DNA from: Legionellaceae bacterium
GTDB lineage: Bacteria > Pseudomonadota > Gammaproteobacteria > Legionellales > Legionellaceae
DNA: 64,000 bases
NCBI GenBank assembly: GCA_030148065.1
Contig: JASBUC010000013.1
Location: 1-64,000 of the forward strand
Direction of reading: 5' to 3'
Below are positions 1-7,500 of this stretch, piece by piece; the first letter of the stretch is position 1, and each line of letters begins with the position of its first letter. The notes beneath the pieces are model-generated. The model was given only the letters and a program-made list of their open reading frames with translations, made no database searches and was not told where the DNA came from. The translations under genes were made by a program, and so were the position numbers.

Positions 1-1053
1 ATGACAAGTCCAAGGGTAATATTCAACTTTCCAAGTGAGGAAAATGATCTAAAACAGTTAATGAGTAGCATAGCATTTGAGCTAACGCTATTAGCGATAT
101 CATGTAAATTAACAGACAAACAGTTACAAATTATTTCAGAATCCATTACTGACGTTCATATCATCATGGTGTCTCCAAACATCCGTATCGAACAATTTAC
201 AATTTTAGCACGAGACAATCCGCCAGGTATAAGGTTTAGTCTTCCAAGGAAAATGTCCCCTGAAAAAGTGGATTATCTTATTAAAATGACCTCTCTAGAA
301 GCAGGATTTATTATTGATGACACAATGCAAGATGTATTAACTCAAATGAACATTGTTAGCAGTCTTAAAGAGTGGGATTTTATCGAGTGTCATACTAACG
401 TTCCCGAGAAGCAAGTTGAGGTACTTGCAACCATGCTAAAGCCTTTTACAGTATTTAGCCAAGTAGATAACTTTCAATTAGAAAAACTTCTTTTGGCAGC
501 TAGAAATTTAAATAACAATGCAATCATGCATTGCCGGTCAACGCGTAGTGCAGCGGAACTTTCTCAGGTTGCGAAAGCTCTAAATCCGGGTGCTATATTT
601 CATCTGCCGCCAAGTTTAGATGAAGAAAAATTAAATAGTATTGTTAGTTCACTTAGATCTGGAGCAAAAATACTGCTTTTAGCAGAAATGACAGGACAAC
701 AATTAAAAACCATTGCTCTATCTTGTAATAAAAACCCAGGAATTAAAGTTATAGTAGGCCCAATATTTTCACGTGAAGAAGGAAAGAAAATAAAGTCAAT
801 ACTGATGAGATTTAACCCTAGCTGTGACTGTGTCGGGCTCTATATGAGCATGGGTACCAGCAATATGCAAAATGAAGAAACTAGTCGTATTTGCCCTTAC
901 TTGTTAGCAGCAAGTGAAGAGGCATATAAAAATATGACGTTCAATGACGACCATGGATCAAATCCCCATGGGTTTTACCATAGAAAACGTACCAAGCCTC
1001 AAGAGAATGAAGCACCCCCTCCTGCACCTAAGCAAGCCAAATGCGGGAAATAA
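1..1053 (+). CDS. Protein of degenerate 24-residue helix-strand repeats, unknown function
   Basis: I do not recognise this 350-residue protein. Residues from about 10 to 285 can be cut into ten or so imperfect units of 23-25 residues. Each has a polar start with a helix-like L..L...A pattern, then a short hydrophobic strand that often ends in Pro or a small residue. Clear units begin at LTDKQLQ, MSPEKVD, RSAAELS, LDEEKLN and MTGQQLK, and several carry a Pro-Gly or Gly before the strand (NPGAIFHLPP, NPGIKVIVGP). This resembles leucine-rich-repeat-like solenoids found in intracellular-bacterium effectors, but no named family can be assigned. There is no signal peptide or membrane segment. The C-terminus is a basic, Pro-rich tail. 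The ATG is at base 1, so the true start and ribosome site cannot be checked and the gene could begin upstream of the window. Confidence 0.75.
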   Translation: MTSPRVIFNFPSEENDLKQLMSSIAFELTLLAISCKLTDKQLQIISESITDVHIIMVSPNIRIEQFTILARDNPPGIRFSLPRKMSPEKVDYLIKMTSLEAGFIIDDTMQDVLTQMNIVSSLKEWDFIECHTNVPEKQVEVLATMLKPFTVFSQVDNFQLEKLLLAARNLNNNAIMHCRSTRSAAELSQVAKALNPGAIFHLPPSLDEEKLNSIVSSLRSGAKILLLAEMTGQQLKTIALSCNKNPGIKVIVGPIFSREEGKKIKSILMRFNPSCDCVGLYMSMGTSNMQNEETSRICPYLLAASEEAYKNMTFNDDHGSNPHGFYHRKRTKPQENEAPPPAPKQAKCGK

Positions 1054-1198
1054 ATTCAACTTAGCAAGACAAAGGAATAGTGAAGTAAAATTTAAAAGAG
1101 ATTCTTGTTTGTTCAATTTGATTGCTTGTTGGTCTTTTTTATTGACAATAGATATAAAAATCTATATCTAGCGCCTTCGTACTATAATCAACGTAACA

Positions 1199-2218
1199 AT
1201 GTCATTGTATTTAAAAAAATCATTTTATTCTCGAGATAAAAGTCGCGAAGAGGCATATGGCTCATTTTTTAATAAAGCTTCATCTAGCCTTGTCTTTTTG
1301 ATTAACGTGGTTATCGCGGGCCTCTTTGCGCCTGTTGTTATCGCAACCAGTCTTGCTTCTAAAGACGTCGCGTTAATGTTAGCAAATATCTTTCTATCTA
1401 TAGGATACAGTTCAAACTTTACTTATCGCTTAGTCTCAAAAGAAGTTAGCGCTTCAGAATTAATTATTACGATCATTGCTTTAGCCGCTTCTTTAACCCT
1501 GACCTTTTACTTTCTCCCTGTAACAACCGTATGGAATCTTGTAAACATTATTAACTTTTTCAACCATGTCGCAACCGCGGTTAATGGTTTTTTTCTAGTG
1601 CGAAATATTATTATTCCACCTCTGAAAAGGCTAGCGGAAAGAATCGCAAACTTTTTAGGATTTGAGATTGGCGGTAATTATTATTCACAAAGACCTCTAC
1701 AGATAACAAGAGATAGATTTGTTATTGATAGACTCTTTCGTAAACATTACCACCATGATGTAGCCCAATCTAAAAATACTGATGCTGAACTTTCGGCTTT
1801 CAACAATCTTTTGAAAAAGTTAGTTGGTTATATTAACAAGTACAGCGAGCCTCTTTTTGGGGGGCTTTTAAACGCGGATAGAATTACTGATCATGAAAAT
1901 CTAATCAATCAACTTACGATTGATGGTAGTGCCGAAAATTGCATAGATCGAATTGAGCAAAAACTAGGATACAAAAAAACCAAAATCATACTTTTAGAGA
2001 ATGCGCGTCATGAAATTCAATCAATCACAACTCAGGACTCTATTCCTAGTACAAAGTATAAACTTAGGTTTTTTGCTAATGTTTCGGCTATAAAAATGCA
2101 ACAAGAAAGAGATGAGCTAAAAAAAGAATGCATAAACGTCATTGATAAAGAGCTTCAAAGGCAGCATGAAAAAATAGATGAGTTGAATGCTTGCTTACCC
2201 GTGAAAAATATACACTAG
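1199..2218 (+). CDS. Membrane protein with C-terminal coiled coil, unknown function
   Basis: This 339-residue protein matches no family I know. Four hydrophobic segments lie in the first 140 residues (about 29-52, 56-75, 86-106 and 110-135), followed by a charged soluble half of some 190 residues. The last 40 residues are strongly heptad-like and charged (RDELKKECINVIDKEL region), consistent with a coiled coil. A multi-pass N-terminus followed by a cytosolic helical tail is common among Dot/Icm effectors, and the icmH-icmF pair in this window makes such a role possible, but this is inference. No good ribosome site precedes the ATG. The neighbours are the repeat protein and a transposon-like element, so the gene belongs to the accessory part of the window. 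Confidence 0.7.
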   Translation: MSLYLKKSFYSRDKSREEAYGSFFNKASSSLVFLINVVIAGLFAPVVIATSLASKDVALMLANIFLSIGYSSNFTYRLVSKEVSASELIITIIALAASLTLTFYFLPVTTVWNLVNIINFFNHVATAVNGFFLVRNIIIPPLKRLAERIANFLGFEIGGNYYSQRPLQITRDRFVIDRLFRKHYHHDVAQSKNTDAELSAFNNLLKKLVGYINKYSEPLFGGLLNADRITDHENLINQLTIDGSAENCIDRIEQKLGYKKTKIILLENARHEIQSITTQDSIPSTKYKLRFFANVSAIKMQQERDELKKECINVIDKELQRQHEKIDELNACLPVKNIH

Positions 2219-2310
2219 GAAAAAAACCGAAAGTAATCATGAGCACTCACTAATTGTTAATTGACATGACACAATACATAGCAACCATCACATCGGAATT
2301 TATGTCCATC

Positions 2311-2537
2311 TATACCCAAACTAGTTCATTATGCGAAGCTTTGACTTAATCAGAGCTTCAAGGTTTGTCCCTCTCTCAATCTCAATAGTGTAAACTATTC
2401 ATCTATCGAGAGAAACAATCCTTAAAGCTTTGCTGTTGCCAAAGTGATACTGAAAGTCAGTAAATATCGTACTTTTAGGCCCTATCTGAGCGTTTTATCG
2501 AAGTTCAGACTTCGCATAATGAACTAGTTTGGGTATA
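2311..2537. mobile_element. MITE-like element with perfect 28-bp terminal inverted repeats
   Basis: Bases 2311-2338 and 2510-2537 are perfect reverse complements over 28 bp (core CTAGTTCATTATGCGAAG), enclosing about 171 bp with no ORF. Both ends begin with TATACCC, so TA dinucleotides lie at the termini, as expected for elements that target TA (IS630/mariner type). The assignment to that type is inference. The size, perfect ends and lack of coding capacity fit a miniature inverted-repeat element or a deleted insertion sequence. Single-ended relatives occur at 35701, 4988 and 44472 (reverse). The right end stops one base before the stop codon of the MFS gene. It accounts for most of the 320-bp gap at 2219-2538; the rest of that gap shows nothing else. 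Confidence 0.7.
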
Positions 2538-2538
2538 T

Positions 2539-3783
2539 CTAGGCTTTGATAAACTTGTGTTTGTTTAATGCCATTAATAATGCACCTAGAGCAATGATTA
2601 TTAAGCCAAGGGGTAGATAGAGGGACGCTAACGCACCAGCAAGAAACCCCATCGAGGATTGGGCGCCCATCTCAAGAAGATAACTTCTTGCAATCACTTC
2701 TCCTTGCTCTTTATCAGGTGAGCTTTGTGATAAAATGGACATCGCACAAGGTAAAGCCAGTGAAAACAACATAACTGTTGCCGCTAGGGTTAATGTTGAG
2801 CCAACAATAAACAATGCCATAGTAAATAAAAAGCACGCAATAGAAATCAGCATCAACAACCTAAATAATAAAGTCGAAATGGTAAAATGCCTAAACAGTA
2901 CCTTACTGATAAAAACACCTGAGCAATACGACACTAATGTTGCTAAAATGAGATAATAAGAGAGCCCTTGTATCGATAAGTTGTAATGATTCGTTAAATA
3001 AATAGGGTAATAGGCCATAAATAAAAAATAGAGGAGATAGACAAACAGATTTAGCTGGTAATCAACTTTAAGAAGAGGATGGGCTAGAGCCTCACGAACT
3101 TGTCTGATTGGACTGTGATAGGAAGGAGAGAACTGCAATAATTTTTTTTCTGTTTCAGAAAAGGTTGTAGCAAAAATACCGGCTGCTATTAACTGTCCTA
3201 TGCTGACCACTAAAAACGGTAGACTGATGTTAGGTTTCAGAGGGTTATCATTATTTACCAAACAGAAAGCTAGTAGAGGGGAGATTATAAACCCAAGCGT
3301 ACCTGAACTGCCTAAATAGCTAAAATACAGAGCTCGTTGATTAATGTTCTTAACTAGATCTGTAATAATACTCTTTGAAACAACATACATTGCATCAGAT
3401 AGGCCTGTTAAGAAACACATCAAAACGATACAAGGGATGAGTCGAAAATGAATGCTTATAGTTAAAGAAAAAAAACATAGAGCCCCACTAAGCGTCGTCC
3501 AAAACAAAATATTTTTTTTACCATATTTTCGACTCAAACTTTCTATAAATGATGTTCCTAAAAACTGCCCTAGCGGATACAAAGATAGGACACAACTTAA
3601 AATTAATAAGCGCCTAGAATATGGAATATGGTTGACCAAATAGCCTGTTCCATTAACAAGAATGGGGGTTAAGACCGCAAGTATGAGACTGACCCTGGTC
3701 GCCCCTATTCCGTTAAGAAAATATAGAGGGAGCAATTTAGATAAAGATACTTGCTCATTGCTATTAATTCTCATTAATTTCAT
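2539..3783 (-). CDS. MFS transporter
   Basis: A 414-residue polytopic protein with about twelve hydrophobic segments, the usual size of a major facilitator. After the second segment it has an MFS motif-A-like loop (GTSFIESLSRKYGKKNIL, around residues 75-92), and a long polar loop of about 40 residues lies between the two six-helix halves (residues about 205-245), as in drug or metabolite exporters of the TetA/Bcr type. It would sit in the inner membrane and move a small molecule with a proton gradient; the substrate cannot be told. It starts ATG AAA TTA ATG, so residue 4 is an alternative start. It stands alone, facing away from the glycosyltransferase at 3879. Its stop codon abuts the transposon-like element, so the 3' end may have been altered by that element. 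Confidence 0.85.
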   Translation of the reverse strand: MKLMRINSNEQVSLSKLLPLYFLNGIGATRVSLILAVLTPILVNGTGYLVNHIPYSRRLLILSCVLSLYPLGQFLGTSFIESLSRKYGKKNILFWTTLSGALCFFSLTISIHFRLIPCIVLMCFLTGLSDAMYVVSKSIITDLVKNINQRALYFSYLGSSGTLGFIISPLLAFCLVNNDNPLKPNISLPFLVVSIGQLIAAGIFATTFSETEKKLLQFSPSYHSPIRQVREALAHPLLKVDYQLNLFVYLLYFLFMAYYPIYLTNHYNLSIQGLSYYLILATLVSYCSGVFISKVLFRHFTISTLLFRLLMLISIACFLFTMALFIVGSTLTLAATVMLFSLALPCAMSILSQSSPDKEQGEVIARSYLLEMGAQSSMGFLAGALASLYLPLGLIIIALGALLMALNKHKFIKA

Positions 3784-3878
3784 TACATTTTATTCTATAA
3801 TACTAAACTTTATACAACTTTAGCTTAACAAAAGAAAGTGTGAAGTTTGTCCTTTATTGACACTGTTGGAAATCAATT

Positions 3879-4967
3879 ATGAACCAAAAATGCTTATCCG
3901 TCCTAATTATTGCCTCGCCCATTGCGCCTCTAGGGGGGGGGCATATGGGTGGTGTAGAGTTAACTTTACTTAATATTGCAAAAGGTTTGACTAATTTAAA
4001 ACACAGAGTATTTATTTTGGCTCCTGAAAAATCCATACTACCTAAGGGGTTAGAAAGGGTTTCTTTAATACCTATTCCAGGCAAACTTGAGAGGAACTGT
4101 CTGAGCTCTGGCCGAAAACATGTCTCTAGCCTTGCAGAAGGGACCGTTTTAAAAAACATGGAACATTGGCTCCAAAATTATTATAAACGCTTTTCAATCA
4201 TCTTAAACCTTGCATACGAATGCTCTTTGTTATCCCTAACTCATCACTCTACTATTCCTTGTTGCCATCTTATTAGCATGGGATCCGAAACAGATGAAAT
4301 GGACGAAGAGATCCGTTGTTTAAGCCAAAAAAAACCAACATCACTTGCCTTTCACTCAATAACACAAGCAAAGGACTTTAACTTATCATCGAAGCCAATC
4401 ATTCTTGGCAATGGTTTTGATATGAGGCACTATCAATTTTGTGACTCCCCAGAGAACTATTTAGGATGGGCAGGACGAATTTCTCCTGAAAAAGGCTTAG
4501 AAGATGCCATTTATTGTGCAGAAAGCCTTGGCTACACCTTAAAGGTTTGGGGCGTTGTTGACGATAGAGATTATTTCAATTACTTACAAAAAAATAATCC
4601 CAGCTCCCTTATTCACTGGAGAGGGTTTCTTAGAACACCCTCATTTCAAAAGGAGCTTCGCCAAAGTATGGTCTTTATTAACACACCAAAGTATAATGAA
4701 GCGTTTGGTAATGTTGTTATTGAAGCTCTTGCTTGTGGCGTTCCTGTGATCACCTATAAAAGAGGCAACCCCGGAGAAATAATCAAAAATGATCTAAATG
4801 GCGTCTTAGTTAAACCAAATGACAAATATGAACTAACTAATGCCATTATCAAAGCCAAAACAATTGATCGGTATGGTTGCCACTTGTGGGCAAAAGAGCA
4901 CTACTCATTGAAGACATTTTCAAGAAAAGTCGAATCTTGGCTGTACTCTAACCTCGAGGGCGAATAA
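3879..4967 (+). CDS. Family 4-type glycosyltransferase
   Basis: A 362-residue GT-B enzyme. The N-terminal domain opens with a strand and the glycine-rich acceptor loop of this group (PLGGGHMGGVELTLLNIAKG, residues about 18-37). The C-terminal nucleotide-sugar domain has the GRISPEKGLEDAI segment (about 199-211) and the EAFGNVVIEALACGVPVI motif (about 272-289), whose E-x7-E pattern binds the donor. It should transfer a sugar from a nucleotide donor to a lipid, polysaccharide or small acceptor in the cytoplasm; donor and acceptor are unknown. A run of nine G (3933-3941) encodes the glycine loop only about 55 bases after the start, so slippage there would switch the gene off. It is in frame in this sequence. 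No close partner gene is present, so its pathway cannot be inferred. Confidence 0.88.
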   Translation: MNQKCLSVLIIASPIAPLGGGHMGGVELTLLNIAKGLTNLKHRVFILAPEKSILPKGLERVSLIPIPGKLERNCLSSGRKHVSSLAEGTVLKNMEHWLQNYYKRFSIILNLAYECSLLSLTHHSTIPCCHLISMGSETDEMDEEIRCLSQKKPTSLAFHSITQAKDFNLSSKPIILGNGFDMRHYQFCDSPENYLGWAGRISPEKGLEDAIYCAESLGYTLKVWGVVDDRDYFNYLQKNNPSSLIHWRGFLRTPSFQKELRQSMVFINTPKYNEAFGNVVIEALACGVPVITYKRGNPGEIIKNDLNGVLVKPNDKYELTNAIIKAKTIDRYGCHLWAKEHYSLKTFSRKVESWLYSNLEGE

Positions 4968-4987
4968 CACCGTTTCCATTTATCAAC

Positions 4988-5008
4988 TATACTCGTCCTA
5001 CCTCATTA
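4988..5008 (+). repeat. Dispersed 21-bp repeat, copy overlapping deaminase stop
   Basis: The 21 bases TATACTCGTCCTACCTCATT-A occur here and, exactly inverted, at 44452-44472. They differ at about five positions from the end of the element copy at 35701 (TATACCCATCCTAGTTCATT). The minus-strand stop codon of the deaminase gene (4998-5000) lies inside the repeat. The likely source is the same family of mobile ends as the 2311-2537 element. Confidence 0.6.
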
Positions 5009-5523
5009 AATATTTATAAAGTTTATCCGTTTCATTACTTAAAATGCCGCCCTGCATGGATGTTTTAGAAATATCTTGAACAGAGAGCATATAATTACTT
5101 GGAATATTAATCACACTCCCTCCATACTTTGATAAAGTCTTCATCGAGGTGCCGTAGACTACTTTTGAAATCCCAGTCCAAATAATTGCCGCCATGCACA
5201 TAGGACAGGGCTCTGCTGTTGTTATTAAAGTCGTATTATGCCAATCAACTTTATTGTCAAATCTTTTAACACAAGTATTTATGGCAACCACTTCTCCATG
5301 GTAGATCGGGTTTTTAAAAACTTGGTTAACCCCTGTGCATAGTACTTCATTAGTTGTGCTATTAATAATCATTGCAGCAAAGGGATTATCAGGATTATGC
5401 TTTTTTGCTAAAAAGATTAATTGCTTCATATGCGTAGAATAATTGTCGTTCGCTTGCGCTAAGCCAATTGAACATAAAAAAATGCTCAAAACTCTACAGA
5501 AAAACTCTACAGAGCTTCTTCAT
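4998..5523 (-). pseudogene. Exported cytidine/guanine deaminase-like protein, frameshifted in signal peptide
   Basis: The body is a zinc nucleoside deaminase: the zinc ligands appear as HGE (YHGEVVAIN) and PCPMC (TTAEPCPMCMAAIIWTGI), as in the guanine deaminase/TadA/CMP deaminase superfamily. The intact frame (4998-5489) opens only with TTG and a clipped leader. An ATG at 5521-5523 with an AAGG ribosome site starts M-K-K-L-C-R-V, but hits TAG after nine codons because a 13-bp unit is duplicated at 5488-5513. Removing one copy restores MKKLCRVLSIFLCSIGLAQA, a standard signal peptide with an AQA cleavage site. The native product was therefore probably a periplasmic deaminase, and this copy is either a pseudogene or a reversible off state. 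Expression from the TTG cannot be excluded. Confidence 0.75.
5488..5513. repeat. 13-bp perfect tandem duplication causing frameshift
   Basis: The unit AAAACTCTACAGA occurs twice back to back, at 5488-5500 and 5501-5513. Since 13 is not a multiple of three, the duplication shifts the reading frame of the deaminase between its ATG (5523) and its body. Such perfect short tandem copies arise by, and can be lost by, replication slippage. Confidence 0.9.
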
Positions 5524-5612
5524 GTTTAACCTTAACTGATTACTTTTTTTATGATAAACCATTCACCTAATGTATGCTTGATAAATACTACTATTGTGAG
5601 AGATCAAGGCAT

Positions 5613-6036
5613 ATGAGAAAATTAACTTTAATCGTCTTACTTGTAGTGTTCTTTAATCCAACGTTGGTTTGCTGTGAAAGTATTCGAGATAATTTTAATG
5701 AAGGCATTGAAATTCTTTTTTTTTAAAATTCCAGAGGGGGTCACACTAAATAATATATTACAAAAGGATAATGAGTTTTGGAACACGTTCCTTTTGAAGC
5801 AAGATTCATTTGAGTACAAATATTACGCACTAGAGCCTCAAAAGCCTGATGAGTTAATTTTATTGCTCAAATGGTCATCATATAAAGAGTGGAAAAAAAT
5901 AAGCCCTGAGGTTGTTAAAAAAATTGAGGATGAAAGAAATAAAAGTCTTGGATTTAAATTAAAAATGATTAAAAGTTTTTCATTTAAGGCAATGCCAAGT
6001 GTTAAAAATACACCCCATACGATCAATAGAAGCTGA
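5613..6036 (+). pseudogene. Small secreted protein, frameshifted at a T9 run
   Basis: An ATG at 5613, preceded by AAGG (5606-5609), starts a good signal peptide (MRKLTLIVLLVVFF, then a likely cleavage near CCES). The frame ends at TAA (5724-5726) right after nine T residues (5716-5724). The downstream frame stays open to 6036 and continues the protein (IPEGVTLNNILQKDNEFWN onward). Deleting one T joins the halves into an exported protein of about 140 residues with an amphipathic, Lys-rich C-terminal part. I do not recognise the family. Reading the gene from the internal ATG at 5674 gives an odd, leaderless N-terminus and is less likely. It is divergent from the frameshifted deaminase with a shared 89-bp gap, so the two may be co-regulated. 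Confidence 0.65.
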
Positions 6037-6334
6037 TTGGCCTCCCCATTGCCTAATATAAGATGCTGCTTAAGAATGGCTAAGGTTAAACAAAAGGTCT
6101 CTGGCTACATACAGTTAAAACCCATCCCCTTCTACCTGAGCTTTTCATGTTAATTGAGTAATGCCTTTCAGAGTGTCATGACTTTCTATTAACCTTATGT
6201 TTATATTTCAAGTTATTTATAAATTATTATACTTAGCACGAACCTTTTGGCTCATAAATGCTCATACAGCGTGTTTTTTTGCTTTGGAAATGGTTTAAGT
6301 TGTTTTATAATCATTCATTTTTGGGGCTAAATAA
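6037..6334. other. Intergenic gap with one promoter candidate
   Basis: About 300 bases with no ORF, RNA gene or repeat that I can support. The only structured signal is the promoter-like pair at 6284-6311. The sequence is very AT-rich from about 6170 on. Confidence 0.5.
6284..6311 (+). promoter_or_regulatory. Candidate sigma-70 promoter for the 6335 gene
   Basis: TTGGAA (6284-6289) and TATAAT (6306-6311) are 16 bp apart, 23 bases before the ATG at 6335. The -10 is perfect; the -35 matches three to four of six positions. Confidence 0.5.
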
Positions 6335-6781
6335 ATGGCAGATAGAGATCAGCACTATTATAGAACGAGACAACGTTTTAATCTTGGCCATTTAGCCTCC
6401 CGTAGTAGTTTTTTCATAAGGGCTGGTGCCTGCTCCTCTGTAATAGGAACGCTGCTAAATGGGATAATCGATGCGCCATTTTTTCTTTCTGAAGGGAGAA
6501 ATGTTGCTGAGCTTGCTCAAAACTTAGTTTTTAGCCTAGTAAGAAACTCTGTGCAAGCGGCGGCTGGTGGTGCAGTCTTGGGCTTTATTAGATATTTTCA
6601 TGATCTAGGCATACATGGTGAGCACGACGCAGCTTTAGCGCTTACTTTATTAATGACTGCCTTTAGTGAAGTATTTGGCGCCTACTTAATGTCTCTATCC
6701 AGCGAAGAGTTAAGAGAGTCAGCTTGGACTGGTGGTATTGGTACAATGGTCTCTGCAGCTTATCTCTATTCACAACAATAA
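6335..6781 (+). CDS. Small membrane protein, unknown function
   Basis: 148 residues with a basic, Tyr/Arg-rich first 25 residues and then four moderately hydrophobic, Gly/Ala-rich segments (about 30-52, 68-88, 96-116 and 126-146). No family recognised. The Gly/Ala-rich hydrophobic segments and short loops suggest a membrane or membrane-inserting protein. It has its own promoter candidate and ends two bases before the end of the convergent PP-loop gene, so it is a single-gene unit. There is no signal peptide. A role as a secreted effector or a toxin-like membrane protein is possible but unsupported. Confidence 0.6.
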   Translation: MADRDQHYYRTRQRFNLGHLASRSSFFIRAGACSSVIGTLLNGIIDAPFFLSEGRNVAELAQNLVFSLVRNSVQAAAGGAVLGFIRYFHDLGIHGEHDAALALTLLMTAFSEVFGAYLMSLSSEELRESAWTGGIGTMVSAAYLYSQQ

Positions 6782-6783
6782 CT

Positions 6784-7500
6784 CTACTCTCCACAGCCAA
6801 AGTAAGAGCCACAACCCATCTCAAAGCGCTCATTGGATGTGCTTTGATCTGAAATAGACTTTTGTGAAAACATATCCTTACCAATGCTTGCTTCTAAGGC
6901 TCTTAATCGGGTTGTATCTTTAGGATCTAATGACAAAAGCTCTGCCTTGCTGGCATGAATGCATGGCTGGCATTCCAATGAGCGATGATTAACTAAGGGT
7001 AGCGTTGTTTTAGCCACCAACTCATTTCGCATTAAGGTAGAACATTCCCAAAGTGGGAAATGAATGGTTCGTTCATTATAATGCTCACTCTCTTCGATGG
7101 TGTCTGATAATAGCTGATTAACGCGTGAGTTTTCTTGTCTTTTCGCAAACAGTAGCACCGACTCACAAAAAGGATCTTGCTCATCTAAATAGTCATTAAG
7201 AGCTGTTCCCTTTAGAAGGCCTGCACACCATTGAAACTTCTTAGAGGGAAACTCCCCTCTTTCTTTGACCAAAGTGCTGAAATCTTGTCGACTAATGAGT
7301 TTTACTACCGATAAATTATGAGTCGCTGCATACTGACAAGCTCGCTCAACTCTGGTTTGCCAAGAGTCCGCAGCAAAACCTGTGTCAACCAACAAGAGCT
7401 TGGTTTTGGCTTGTAAATTTTGCTCAATTAACCACTGCATTAATGCAACAGACTCATCGGCAAAATTTACAACGGCATAATAATTATCGGCGTCAATCAT
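6784..7500 (-). CDS. PAPS-reductase-like PP-loop protein with degenerate loop
   Basis: About 238 residues from the ATG at 7498-7500, which overlaps the stop of the transporter gene by eight bases. The open frame extends to 7539, but that start would run further into the transporter. The fold resembles the PAPS reductase/adenine nucleotide alpha-hydrolase family: an N-terminal strand and loop, then KKFQWCAGLLKG (residues about 90-101) like the KFxWCxxxxK element of that family, and later a CQPC pair plus a C-terminal CGSYFGCGE segment. The phosphate-binding SGGKDS is replaced by NFADES (residues about 12-17), so ATP-pyrophosphatase activity is doubtful. The Cys clusters could hold metal or an iron-sulfur centre. 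The last gene of the carA-to-transporter array; its job is unknown. Confidence 0.7.
   Translation of the reverse strand: MIDADNYYAVVNFADESVALMQWLIEQNLQAKTKLLLVDTGFAADSWQTRVERACQYAATHNLSVVKLISRQDFSTLVKERGEFPSKKFQWCAGLLKGTALNDYLDEQDPFCESVLLFAKRQENSRVNQLLSDTIEESEHYNERTIHFPLWECSTLMRNELVAKTTLPLVNHRSLECQPCIHASKAELLSLDPKDTTRLRALEASIGKDMFSQKSISDQSTSNERFEMGCGSYFGCGE

Noticed and set aside
944-1171. 75-residue ORF overlapping the end of the repeat protein
   Set aside because: No ribosome site, lies largely within the real gene in another frame, and its composition is not protein-like.
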